A DNA stretch of 30,798 nt, from the IMG/VR virus record IMGVR_UViG_3300029267_002725, positions 1-30,798 of that record; one strand, given 5' to 3'. Origin of the DNA: a virus. A program made the position numbers and the translations under genes. Under the pieces are notes generated by a model. That model did no database searches, was not told where the DNA came from, and worked only from the letters and a program-made list of their open reading frames with translations. Shown here in pieces: positions 20,657 through 29,419 of the stretch; position 1 is the first letter of the stretch, and every line of letters starts with the position of its first letter.

Positions 20657-22722
20657 TTATTGACCGCAACGGTAACTGCAGCAGCCCCGGTAGCTGTAAT
20701 TTTTCCGTAAACTCTCTCGTAATTATTCGTATTATCCATAAGCGCCCAAATAGCTTTTCGGGCGTCCATGTTAAAAGTAGTTACTGTGACATTTTTGGAA
20801 GTAACAATCCCATCCCATACAAGGTCTTCTTCATACCTGATGGAATCTCCAACCTTAACCATTGCCGTTCCATCATCAACGTATACATTCTTGTCTGCAG
20901 TGTTGAAGATTACCCGGCCTACACTCTGTGAAGAGGATCCTGGGTTAGCACCTAAATTTTCTAATCTAAGACCAAATGCCTCACCTACTGTGTAAGTATG
21001 CCTTATCCTCTTTGCCGGACTTCCTATGTCCGTTCCCGCCCATCCACCTGAATAACTAGCATCGGTTAATGGGTGTAAATCGTCAGCTAAAAGTATATAC
21101 CCACGGGTAGCATTCGAAGTTGACTGAAGTGTAATATTCTCACTAGCACCTGTACCACCTATAATACTTTGCCCACCTACTCTACCCGCAAGAAGAGCAA
21201 ATTGAGTATGTCCGGCGTCCCCTGTGGTTAGCCCACTTAAAAGACCGTGTGTAACTTCTGTATCTGGGATTGAAGGAACCCACTTACTGCCATCCCAAAA
21301 TGGTGCCATCCCTACGGCCACCGCTACGTTAACATCTCTAAATGAAAAGAGCGTAGCATTGGAAATAGTTTGAGTAGCGTTCTTAAGATCCCCATCAAAA
21401 TAAATCTCACTCCAAAGATCGGTGGCATTACCTAAGTCATACGTAGAAGCTGCCACCGGTTTTATTGAGCGAGTAATAATATTTCCGGTAGAACTTCCTA
21501 CCTCCATATCGGCACCTGCATTCATGTGGATACCTGAGGAATCCATCTGCATGTTACCAATATCAAGAGAAGCTGCGCTATCTATCTGTACACTACCGTT
21601 AAAGTAGGCAGTTTGACCTATCAAGTGTTTCTGAGCATAAATATTATTTACGGCACCGGCTGTTAAGGTAAGGTGCCCACTTGCGGTTAGTGTACTTGCT
21701 GTAATATCTAATGTAGTTGTTTTAAAACTAGCTGCGGTGATTATATCGCCTGTAATATCGCCTGTTGTTGTGAGATTTTCATCTCCAAAACTTATTGCAC
21801 CACTTGAGTCAGTAATGGATGCATCAGCTAGAGTAAGCGTCCCTACCGTAGTACCAGTAGCTAAACTACTCGCTGCAGCAGTAGCCACTACCCTATTTGC
21901 ATTTACGTCCCCAGTAGTAGTGAGGTCTTCATCGCCAAAACTAATAGCGCCAGTAGTATCAGAAATACTGCCACCGCTAAGGGTGAGTGTCCCTGACGTA
22001 ATTGTTCCGGTGCTGGTAAGAATAGTAGAGCCAAAATCAATAGTGCCATCGCTATCTGTAATTGATCCATCTGATACCACCAAAGTTCCAGCCTGGTACT
22101 CGTAAGCCCAAACTTTTTTAAGCCTACGCCCTGTAGTGCCTATATCTATAGTGTTATCTGAGATAGGTCTAACTTGGTCTGCAAACTGAAGAAAGCCTGT
22201 ATCTGCCCCTACCCCATCACCCGAGTTAGCTTTAAGGGTTAAATTACTTCCTGCACTAGCCCCGCCGTAGAGTGTTTGGCCAGCTAAATCACCTGCAATA
22301 ACTACTCCGGCTGAATCTCTATCGTCGTAGCCACCTTTGGTGATATAAATATCTTGGGTTTTAATTTCCCAAGCTTGTAGTATTCCATCAGTCCCCCAGT
22401 CAACGTCGTATATTTTATACCACTTGGCCGCAGGATCCCCTTCTCTTTGCTCCCACCGATAGGAAGCTGCTTTTCCGTCCCCATCGTCGTTAACAACACG
22501 CATATCATTTATGGTGTTACCCGCTGCAGGCAATGAAGCAACATCTGCCACCGCTGGCTGCGATTTTGGGTAAAGAACTGCTAAAATATAATCAAGCGTA
22601 GCACCCATGGAATTAACTCCAGGTGGTAACGCAGTATGTCCATAATAAAATTCATCAGGGTTATGTGAGTAAGGGTGCTGCTGTCTTCCCCATACCTGAA
22701 ATCTACTGTGTTGGAAAATCAT
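20635..22722 (-). CDS. Tail fibre / appendage protein, 695 aa
   Basis: The N-terminal region (about 55-110: VADVASLPAAGNTINDMRVV, then AASYRWEQRE and KWYKIYDVDW) is a module common at the base of phage fibres. Residues 218-322 hold three copies of a beta-helix repeat with S-I-x-D-x-x-G-x-I-x-F-G and LTTTG. The C-terminal part has a second fibre module (RLENLGANPG, GRVIFNT). It ends at TAG 20635 with KVLSLKI, just where the coding signal moves to another frame. It probably forms one fibre of about 1,160 residues together with the S74 protein, either by frameshifting or in an intact ancestor. It follows the small gene at 22737 by 14 bases. Confidence 0.85.
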   Translation of the reverse strand: MIFQHSRFQVWGRQQHPYSHNPDEFYYGHTALPPGVNSMGATLDYILAVLYPKSQPAVADVASLPAAGNTINDMRVVNDDGDGKAASYRWEQREGDPAAKWYKIYDVDWGTDGILQAWEIKTQDIYITKGGYDDRDSAGVVIAGDLAGQTLYGGASAGSNLTLKANSGDGVGADTGFLQFADQVRPISDNTIDIGTTGRRLKKVWAYEYQAGTLVVSDGSITDSDGTIDFGSTILTSTGTITSGTLTLSGGSISDTTGAISFGDEDLTTTGDVNANRVVATAAASSLATGTTVGTLTLADASITDSSGAISFGDENLTTTGDITGDIITAASFKTTTLDITASTLTASGHLTLTAGAVNNIYAQKHLIGQTAYFNGSVQIDSAASLDIGNMQMDSSGIHMNAGADMEVGSSTGNIITRSIKPVAASTYDLGNATDLWSEIYFDGDLKNATQTISNATLFSFRDVNVAVAVGMAPFWDGSKWVPSIPDTEVTHGLLSGLTTGDAGHTQFALLAGRVGGQSIIGGTGASENITLQSTSNATRGYILLADDLHPLTDASYSGGWAGTDIGSPAKRIRHTYTVGEAFGLRLENLGANPGSSSQSVGRVIFNTADKNVYVDDGTAMVKVGDSIRYEEDLVWDGIVTSKNVTVTTFNMDARKAIWALMDNTNNYERVYGKITATGAAAVTVAVNKVLSLKI

Positions 22723-22736
22723 CCGTTATTTTCCTC

Positions 22737-22961
22737 TTAAAATAGCTCCCAAGCTGAATCCCATACTCCAGTAAACTCTTTCATATATAGTACTCTACTA
22801 GTAACCCCGTCGTACGAGTAACGTACTACAGAGCAAGGAGCTCCGTTTTCGAGGCCCGAATGTCCTGTGTAAATATACTCAGGGCGATTTTGTAGATCAT
22901 ACTCTATATGCTGTTTTACTAGCTCGTGCGCTTGAGTTTTTAAATGACCTGTATCTGCCAT
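22737..22961 (-). CDS. Small unknown protein between capsid and fibre, 74 aa
   Basis: The protein has a helical N-terminus (HLKTQAHELVKQHIEYDLQN) followed by a small beta domain ending in V-W-D-S-A-W-E-L-F. Small proteins of this size and place, just after the capsid gene, are often head-completion or tail-hub factors, but no family is recognised. The start has GAGGA upstream. It lies directly after a terminator and needs readthrough. Confidence 0.7.
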   Translation of the reverse strand: MADTGHLKTQAHELVKQHIEYDLQNRPEYIYTGHSGLENGAPCSVVRYSYDGVTSRVLYMKEFTGVWDSAWELF

Positions 22962-22976
22962 GTTGTCCTCGAGAAA

Positions 22977-22997
22977 AGGAGGGGCTAGGCCCCTCCT
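22977..22997 (-). terminator. Rho-independent terminator after the major capsid gene
   Basis: On the minus strand AGGAGGGGC-CTA-GCCCCTCCT is a perfect 9-bp GC-rich stem with a three-base loop followed by TTTC. It starts seven bases after the capsid stop codon. Fifteen bases remain before the next start codon, too few for a promoter. Confidence 0.85.
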
Positions 22998-23003
22998 AAA
23001 TTC

Positions 23004-24254
23004 TTAGTAATCTACGTCGTAAATAATTCCGCAGTTACCTACTTTTTTGTACATCATCTCTCCGAAGAGTGAAACGTCACATATGTACTGGTAGCCCGAA
23101 GTATTTCTAACTTCAAAATATTCCCGGCCATCAGGAGACATTCTCTTTTTGAAGAAACCATTGGTCATAAATTTCATTGAAGACCAATCAATGAAGGCTA
23201 TAACATCATCATCCCATTCCTGGATACCAACGATCAAAAGCGTACCTTTAACCGATGTAATCTCAATTTCTGTCCAACCATAAAGAGAAGCTTCAGGCTG
23301 CTTAGAAACAGAGAATGGTCCTTTTTGAGCTTCAATAAGCTTCATGACTGAACCAAGATGCTTAAAACTCATTAGGATAGTACGTGCATTACCACGCGCT
23401 TTAGTACGTATTTCTGTGTATGCATCAAAGAGCTTATCTAAGATGTTTGATGCTGTGATAGCACCGCCGTCCACATTTACCGCTTGGAGGTAAGGGTAGG
23501 CTAGCTTCGATACACCATGAAGGTTTGCGTCCCCGCCGTTTGCTGCACTTAATAGTGCGCGACGAATAGAAAGGAACGTTGTGAAGTTTCCAGCTCCATC
23601 AGTTACGCCATCGTAGTAGAATTTAGCTTCTTGAGCTACTGTGTAAGCTGAAAGGTCTACTGCAGCGCCGCCGCGAGTAGCTGAAAAAGTAACCTCATTA
23701 GTGTTAACATTTATTGCAGTGACGTATACATCAAGTGATGCAGAATCGCTATCGTCGATAACAACGTGCATATCTATGATGAAACGATCAATCTTATCAA
23801 CAACCATGATGCCTGTTGCTGCATCTGTTGCATCAGTGACGACTGCAAAATGAGGACCAGTACCGATTTGCACAGAAGTTACATGCTTGATGTAATCCAT
23901 GAAATCATCGATCTCGTCAGGAAGGATCTTAAGGAATGTTGTCTCTGGGATACGCCCATTATGTTCCTGTAAGTCCCTGTGATTAAAGATTAAACTTCCC
24001 CAAACCTCAACATAATCCGTGATGTTACCCCGAACTGGCTTGGTTGAAGAAATATCTGAAGCTGCAGTAAGAGCTCCAAATTTTACGGAAGAAGCATTTG
24101 CACCCTTAAAAGGCACAGGAATTTTTCCGCCTTTCCACGTATTATCTTTTTCTATTTTTTGTAAAACGTAATCCCTTTTAATAAGTTCCTCAGCGAGAAG
24201 CTCATTGGTAAGGTATTCGTTTAACATGTCCTGAAACAGACGATCTGTAGCCAT
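23004..24254 (-). CDS. Major capsid protein, 416 aa
   Basis: Length, gene order (portal, scaffold, this gene) and sequence style fit an HK97-fold major capsid protein of P22-like phages (P22 coat 430 residues). The N-terminal helix (RLFQDMLNEYLTNELLAEEL) is followed by the E-loop region (GGKIPVPFKGANASSVKFG) and the P-domain helices. Residues about 140-220 form an extra beta-rich stretch (VDKIDRFIIDMHVVIDD, VTFSATRGG) that looks like an inserted domain. The C-terminus ends in aromatic and cysteine residues. A strong AAGGAAAT precedes the start, and a terminator follows, which suggests high expression. Confidence 0.85.
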   Translation of the reverse strand: MATDRLFQDMLNEYLTNELLAEELIKRDYVLQKIEKDNTWKGGKIPVPFKGANASSVKFGALTAASDISSTKPVRGNITDYVEVWGSLIFNHRDLQEHNGRIPETTFLKILPDEIDDFMDYIKHVTSVQIGTGPHFAVVTDATDAATGIMVVDKIDRFIIDMHVVIDDSDSASLDVYVTAINVNTNEVTFSATRGGAAVDLSAYTVAQEAKFYYDGVTDGAGNFTTFLSIRRALLSAANGGDANLHGVSKLAYPYLQAVNVDGGAITASNILDKLFDAYTEIRTKARGNARTILMSFKHLGSVMKLIEAQKGPFSVSKQPEASLYGWTEIEITSVKGTLLIVGIQEWDDDVIAFIDWSSMKFMTNGFFKKRMSPDGREYFEVRNTSGYQYICDVSLFGEMMYKKVGNCGIIYDVDY

Positions 24255-24276
24255 GTTATTGATTTCCTTATACTAT

Positions 24277-25311
24277 TTAAGTCCCCGCAGTCATCTGCTG
24301 GGACAATTTTCTCAAATCATCAGTACTCCTTGGGATTTTTTTAACTGGAGAGGTGCCTTTTCCAGCTATGTTAGGTATTACGGGCTTCTGCTGTTGCGCT
24401 GCCTGCGTAACAGGGGTGGCTGCAGCTTGCGGCTGCATGGCGGGCGGTGGGCCTACCAATGATAAAAGCTCAGTAACAACCTGATTCACTGGCACATCTT
24501 GGCCTTGCTGTGCATAATATTGACCACGCTTAATAACCTCATTACGGAAAGCACCCGCGACTCCATTTCTTTGGTCAAAGCTATCAACTACCTGAGCGAT
24601 GTCCTCTCGCATAAGCAGATTGTTAACTTCCATCTCGCGCTGCTGAACCGCAAAATTTTGGAAATTCTGCGTTAATTCCTGATTTTGTAGTTCCAAAGCT
24701 GCATACCTTGACCGTTCTTCGTTCTGTTGGTCATAAGCTTGCCGCTGCTGTGGATCCATCTTATTGTATTGTACTAAGTTTAAGGCATAGTTCAACACAT
24801 CTTCTTTAGGAATCCCTAATACTTCAAATGCTGAATTATAATCCTTATGCTTTATGTACGCGCCTACTGTCTGAAGTGACCTTGTTTGCTCCTGAAATTT
24901 CCCGTAAACGTCCTCGTATTGACCCTTTAGGCTATCTCTATCCTGCTTAACAAAATCAAGACCATAGGCCTTTTCATGTAGCTCCCTAACCGCCTTTTCA
25001 GTCTCTGCATCTTTAATCAGAGGCTTATATAAATCTTCGATCTCTTTTTCGACCTGCTTAGCGCCCTCTACAGCATACCTATACTTAAAGTTAGGTGAAT
25101 ACTCCGAAGGGGTTAAATCAGGGTCCTTTGTTGCCCCTGCTAGACCAGTAGTCGGATCGACTGTACCAGGATCCGTAACCGGGTCTACAACGCCTGTATC
25201 GACTGATGTGTCAGCAACTTTAGGGTCTGCTAAATTTTCTGTAGTCCCCGCATCAACTGTGCCAGGGTCTACAACGCCTGTATCGACTGCTGCATCTGGG
25301 TTATCGCCCAT
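24277..25311 (-). CDS. Scaffold protein, 344 aa
   Basis: Located between portal and capsid genes, as scaffolds are. The first 55 residues are acidic and repetitive (VDTGVVDP occurs twice, with TDPGTVDP), followed by long charged helices (about 70-200) and a Q-rich region with TQAAQQQKPV. The C-terminus is basic (GKGTSPVKKIPRSTDDLRKL), the usual capsid-binding end of P22-type scaffolds. No protease motif. It shares one base with the portal stop (TAATG). Confidence 0.75.
   Translation of the reverse strand: MGDNPDAAVDTGVVDPGTVDAGTTENLADPKVADTSVDTGVVDPVTDPGTVDPTTGLAGATKDPDLTPSEYSPNFKYRYAVEGAKQVEKEIEDLYKPLIKDAETEKAVRELHEKAYGLDFVKQDRDSLKGQYEDVYGKFQEQTRSLQTVGAYIKHKDYNSAFEVLGIPKEDVLNYALNLVQYNKMDPQQRQAYDQQNEERSRYAALELQNQELTQNFQNFAVQQREMEVNNLLMREDIAQVVDSFDQRNGVAGAFRNEVIKRGQYYAQQGQDVPVNQVVTELLSLVGPPPAMQPQAAATPVTQAAQQQKPVIPNIAGKGTSPVKKIPRSTDDLRKLSQQMTAGT
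25181..25289 (+). repeat. 25-bp perfect direct repeat in the scaffold gene
   Basis: GGGTCTACAACGCCTGTATC plus GACTG occurs at 25181-25205 and 25265-25289, 84 bp apart (28 codons, in frame). It codes for the duplicated V-D-T-G-V-V-D-P unit in the acidic N-terminus of the scaffold protein. Confidence 0.95.
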
Positions 25312-27443
25312 TATGAAACTCCCACCGCGCTGTTCGGCGCGTTCTGAAAAGCGCTATTTTGTTGTTGCCCAGACATGCCTTGCGCTTGTCCTAAAAGCAT
25401 GTTGGATATCTCCGCTATCGTGCCTTTATTCATGTCTTCCATCTTTTCCATGGAAGCACCCTGGCTCTCTAGCCGCTTAACAAGCCAGTCCAGGGCCTGG
25501 TAAGGTATCCTAACCCGTTTAGCAGGCTTGTCAGGGCCTTTTGGATTAGGTACATACATATCTGTAGCAATCATCGCTCCCGACACAGGAATAAACCCGT
25601 CCTTGGCTGCCTGCTCCTGAGCAATTTGCTTGGAAAAAATCTGGGCATGAATTTGCTTCACTAAACCATAGCGTTCTTGGATCTCAGGATCTAAAAACCT
25701 AAAATCAGGTTGTTTCATCCTATGGGCAAATTTATGTATATAAAATTCGTGGTTGCTATCTTCTTCAATCGTAGGGATCTCACCTCTCTCAAGGGCTAAC
25801 ATATCATTACGTACGTTATCCTCATCAATGGTGAGCTCGGAGAATATATCCTCGGTGCTAACAAAAGGCATATTTTTCATCATTTTGCCAATTGTATTCT
25901 TATCTAAGTTGTTTCCTACATACTGCAGAGCATGGTTAAGGGCTAACTGCTTTCCAAACTTAGTTTCAATTGTCTCATCCTGAGGCTCAGTTTTAATCAG
26001 ATACTCCAAGGGAGTGGTTGATCTAAACTCAGGTATGTTTATTAATTCCTTCGTTCCTACAGCGTATATGAGAGCCTCATCGGGTAAATAAAGCCTACTA
26101 AGTGAAAGTGTAAGATCACACACGTCCTTTAAGAACTGCTCAAACTTTTCACCATACTCCGAAAAGCGTTTTTGCTGCTTTAGACTACGAAATAAAAGTG
26201 CATAATTATCTGTAGTGGACTGACCCTTTTCCTGGCCATCCTCATTAAGCATTACTGCCTTATCAAGCTCGTTAATCTGATCGTGTACGTAAGGTGTGTA
26301 CTGAGAGCCATCTCTACCTGGTAAAATGGTAGGTGTTTGCCCCTGATATGCAATACCTCTAACTCCAGGCAGTAAACTTCCTTGCTGCAACTTACTACCA
26401 GACTGATAGAGAATCTTATCGTCCCCGATCGTGATCTGTGTTTGGGCCTGAGCACTAGAGGCTCTATTAATTTCTGCCTGGTACGGACGCACCACCCTAT
26501 GGATGGATCTTGCTCTTGCTGCTGTAGGCTGCTCGTCCATTCCTTGCCACCGAAGCGGCCAAATCCCAAAGGGAAGCTCACCTTCTTCTAAAATACCTTC
26601 ATTAGTTGTAATGAAGTAATAACCGTTTGGATAATCGAAACCAGGCTTAAAGAAAAATTCTCTAAGAAGAGTTTGGTTCTCTGTTTTTTGGTATCGACCC
26701 TTATCATTATCAAAAACTATAAAATCGCCTCGTGACGATTCAGTTATCATTGAAAGTTTACTTGGATCATCCCGGTATTTACGCTTTAAATCATCTGTCT
26801 CTGTCATCTTGCGTACGATCCAACATTCGCTATCGCGCATGGACCCCGCAGCTACTTTTCTCAGAAGATTAAAACCGTAAACTTCCTCAAATACAAAAGC
26901 CCCTGAAAAAATGGGCTTTGACTCGTCTTCTACTGGTTGATTATTTTCGTCTAGGATCGGATAACCATCTTCACTAGCTTGTGGCTCATACCCTACTAAA
27001 TCTCCTTTAGTAGCATCCCAGAATACTTTAACTGCTACCTCACCTATCCCTACAAAACTATGACACCACTGCCTAACCTTTTCCTTAAACCTATTCTTTT
27101 TTTTTATGTCTTGCCATACAGCTAAATTAAGCTCCGCTGCCTTTTGATCCTGAAGTTCATTTTCATTCTGAGGCCCGACTGTGACTCCAGGTGAATGAGC
27201 TAGTATATTTGATACGTAGCTTCGATGAACTCTATGTGTATGGTTTTTTGTTAAGCGTAATTTTTGGTATTCGTGGTTTGTCTTTGACGCCCGTATCCTA
27301 TTGGACACCCCCGCCTTACGCTTGGAATAGTGCTCGCCTGATATGAGCAAAATATTTGATCTAAATTCAGCGAAGACATCTTTATCTGCTAAATCAGCTT
27401 CGCTATAAATTTTATTTAAATCCTGAATCTTAAGTTTAGGCAT
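25311..27443 (-). CDS. Portal protein, P22-like, 710 aa
   Basis: The size (P22 gp1 is 725) and order of elements match podovirus portals: an N-terminal helical part (FAEFRSNILLISGEHYSKRK), a conserved N-HTHRVHRSYVSNILAHSPGV stretch, then FVGIGEVAVKVFWD, a wing domain, and a long helical C-terminal part ending in a Q/N-rich tail. The portal forms the dodecameric DNA channel at one capsid vertex. It follows TerL and the small basic protein and is coupled to the scaffold gene by TAATG. Confidence 0.9.
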   Translation of the reverse strand: MPKLKIQDLNKIYSEADLADKDVFAEFRSNILLISGEHYSKRKAGVSNRIRASKTNHEYQKLRLTKNHTHRVHRSYVSNILAHSPGVTVGPQNENELQDQKAAELNLAVWQDIKKKNRFKEKVRQWCHSFVGIGEVAVKVFWDATKGDLVGYEPQASEDGYPILDENNQPVEDESKPIFSGAFVFEEVYGFNLLRKVAAGSMRDSECWIVRKMTETDDLKRKYRDDPSKLSMITESSRGDFIVFDNDKGRYQKTENQTLLREFFFKPGFDYPNGYYFITTNEGILEEGELPFGIWPLRWQGMDEQPTAARARSIHRVVRPYQAEINRASSAQAQTQITIGDDKILYQSGSKLQQGSLLPGVRGIAYQGQTPTILPGRDGSQYTPYVHDQINELDKAVMLNEDGQEKGQSTTDNYALLFRSLKQQKRFSEYGEKFEQFLKDVCDLTLSLSRLYLPDEALIYAVGTKELINIPEFRSTTPLEYLIKTEPQDETIETKFGKQLALNHALQYVGNNLDKNTIGKMMKNMPFVSTEDIFSELTIDEDNVRNDMLALERGEIPTIEEDSNHEFYIHKFAHRMKQPDFRFLDPEIQERYGLVKQIHAQIFSKQIAQEQAAKDGFIPVSGAMIATDMYVPNPKGPDKPAKRVRIPYQALDWLVKRLESQGASMEKMEDMNKGTIAEISNMLLGQAQGMSGQQQNSAFQNAPNSAVGVS

Positions 27444-27876
27444 CCGCTGTCCACCCTAAGTGACTATCAATGACTTCTTGCTCAAATGCTGGAGGATCAT
27501 CCATCATCAACTGGGCAAGACGTGTATCTTCTGTCAATTCTTTATCGGCTGCTACAGCCTTAGGTGCAGTCTCGGGGTTCGTCGAGGCCGTTTGATTAAA
27601 CTCAGTGATAGGCACCGAATTTCCTGTAAATTCAATCTCAAGATTTCCATACTTAAGACTTTTCACATTAGTAGACTTACATCTATCAATAATGTCAATA
27701 ATTTTCTGCGAAGGCAAGCCATTTTCTGAATTTTTATCAAAGACTTTTTTACCTACCGCCCTCTTCGGAGCGGGTGGCTTCTTATTCTTTGCCCCTGGAG
27801 GTCTTCCGGCACCTGGCCTTCTGCCCCCTCGCTTTGATTTAACTACCATAGGCTTCGTTCCACTCGTCGATGTCAT
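27436..27876 (-). CDS. Small basic protein with AT-hook-like motif, 146 aa
   Basis: The N-terminal RRPGAGRPPGAKNKK is close to AT-hook or GRPP-type DNA-binding motifs, which grip the minor groove of AT-rich DNA. A middle part (LPSQKIIDIIDRCKSTNVKS) looks helical and folded, and the C-terminus is acidic. ATG 27876 with GGGGA seven bases upstream is preferred over TTG 27882. It overlaps the end of TerL by 38 bp and the portal start by 8 bp. A DNA-binding role near packaging is likely but not proved; a small terminase function is possible. Confidence 0.7.
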   Translation of the reverse strand: MTSTSGTKPMVVKSKRGGRRPGAGRPPGAKNKKPPAPKRAVGKKVFDKNSENGLPSQKIIDIIDRCKSTNVKSLKYGNLEIEFTGNSVPITEFNQTASTNPETAPKAVAADKELTEDTRLAQLMMDDPPAFEQEVIDSHLGWTADA

Positions 27877-29419
27877 TATCAAATCCCCAATCGTCGTTAT
27901 CGTCGTGAATATTTTCGCCCCTACGCTCTCTTATCTGCATTTCAAGGAGCTCTTCTTCTGTAAATTCCTCTTTGATCTGTCTTTCCTCAAGTTCTTCTAC
28001 ACCTTCCTCCAGTGCCTCAATCATGCTCCAGTCCCAAGGCACACTCATCACACAAAAGCGCGTAGCATCACAAAAATCGTCTTTAGCCTTTGTCTTAGGT
28101 GTTGAAGAGAGAAGACTTATCATCTCACTACCCAATTTCCTCAGCTCTTCCGTATCAAATATGTATAACATCCCGCATTTAAGCAGGGTATTAACCATAT
28201 CTTCCCCACGTTCCTGGTTTTTCTTAGCCGGGACGAAAGGTTCACCATACCTAGTGGCAATAGTAAGAAAATCTTTTGCTTGCCAATCATATGCTTGATT
28301 TACTATATGATATTTATTCAAAGGTGAGCTATATTTCATCTTTCTGAATTTTTCAAGTATATCCCCGTTAGTAGTGATTGCTAAATCCCCACGCCAGCCA
28401 TCAATCACATACCCTATCTTGTTATCCGGCGAAACAGCGAGAAATACAATCGCAGCCGGGTGACCCTCGCCTCCTCCCGACCCAATATCGACCCCAGCAT
28501 ATACTTTGTAGCTTGTGGGAATGGTCCGAGGCTTAATAAAGTGCGTTTCAGGCTGAAAAGTAGGATATTTCTTCCCCTCATCACGTATAAACCGGCCATA
28601 CACCCGCCTAAGGATTTCTGCCTTGCTCTTACACTTTCTCTTGATTTTAGCGATCTTTGCCTCACTCCAAGGCGATTTTTTCCCGTTTTTATAGTAAAGA
28701 CAGTCATACATCGAAATATTCATCTTCAGAGCGTCCTTAAACAGCTCCTGATCGCCCTTAGCCTCCATGGCCCGCCACCAAGTCTCCTGGCCCAATGTGG
28801 CCGTGAAGACCATCGAAAATATGCCCCCCGTGGCAATTAACCTAGCTACCAGCTCATCGTATAAATTTTCTGGGAGCTCCTCATCACATGCGACAACGTC
28901 CAAAGTTGCGGTCTGGAGCACCGATCCGCGCTGACCATACGTCTTGAAGCCCAAATACACCCCAGAATTGAATTGGATGCCGTGGATGGCCTTGGAGTCC
29001 TTATCGAGCTCCCAACCGTACGTAGGGTCGTTTTTGAAGTCCCCACGGGGTAAAAATTCAGGTATCCACTTCGTCACTACTTCGGTCTTGATGACATCCT
29101 GCGTCGGGTAGAGATACCAAAAGAGCCTCGGGTCCCTATTCGTGATGTGCGGCCAGCAAGATTTGTCAGTAGCCCACTTTATCATCATGCGTATCTGCGT
29201 ACTTGACTTGGAAATCTGATTTGCCGCCACAAGTAGCTTCATGCGATTGTAACTATCGTGAAATTCCTTGGCCCAAGCATACCAGGGCCAACCATATATG
29301 TGAGGAAGCCCCTGAACCACCGAAGCCCTCTGCTCCTCGAGCTGCCTCTTTTTGGCATAAAGCAGCGCCCTGTCTTCAGCCGGGATTTTTAGGTTTGTTG
29401 GCACATTTATTGCAGGCAT
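27839..29419 (-). CDS. Terminase large subunit, 526 aa
   Basis: The ATPase domain has a Walker A (AANQISKSST, residues 65-74, K71) and a Walker B (VVACDEE, D178 and E179) followed by FTATLG as coupling motif. The nuclease domain has AGVDIG (D310), YDWQAKD (D377) and KDDFCDA (D446-D450 region), the three acidic positions of the RNase H-like fold. TerL cuts concatemers and pumps DNA into the prohead. In the P-loop the usual glycine before the lysine is serine 70. The C-terminal tail (from about residue 465) is very acidic and probably contacts the portal. It starts inside the stop of the gene before it. Confidence 0.92.
   Translation of the reverse strand: MPAINVPTNLKIPAEDRALLYAKKRQLEEQRASVVQGLPHIYGWPWYAWAKEFHDSYNRMKLLVAANQISKSSTQIRMMIKWATDKSCWPHITNRDPRLFWYLYPTQDVIKTEVVTKWIPEFLPRGDFKNDPTYGWELDKDSKAIHGIQFNSGVYLGFKTYGQRGSVLQTATLDVVACDEELPENLYDELVARLIATGGIFSMVFTATLGQETWWRAMEAKGDQELFKDALKMNISMYDCLYYKNGKKSPWSEAKIAKIKRKCKSKAEILRRVYGRFIRDEGKKYPTFQPETHFIKPRTIPTSYKVYAGVDIGSGGGEGHPAAIVFLAVSPDNKIGYVIDGWRGDLAITTNGDILEKFRKMKYSSPLNKYHIVNQAYDWQAKDFLTIATRYGEPFVPAKKNQERGEDMVNTLLKCGMLYIFDTEELRKLGSEMISLLSSTPKTKAKDDFCDATRFCVMSVPWDWSMIEALEEGVEELEERQIKEEFTEEELLEMQIRERRGENIHDDNDDWGFDNDIDEWNEAYGS

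Noticed and set aside
20635-20660. Classical -1 programmed frameshift heptamer between the two fibre frames
   Set aside because: The overlap contains only TTGAAAATTTAG; codons in the first frame do not fit X-XXY-YYZ, so known slippery-site recoding is not supported, although some frame change is implied.
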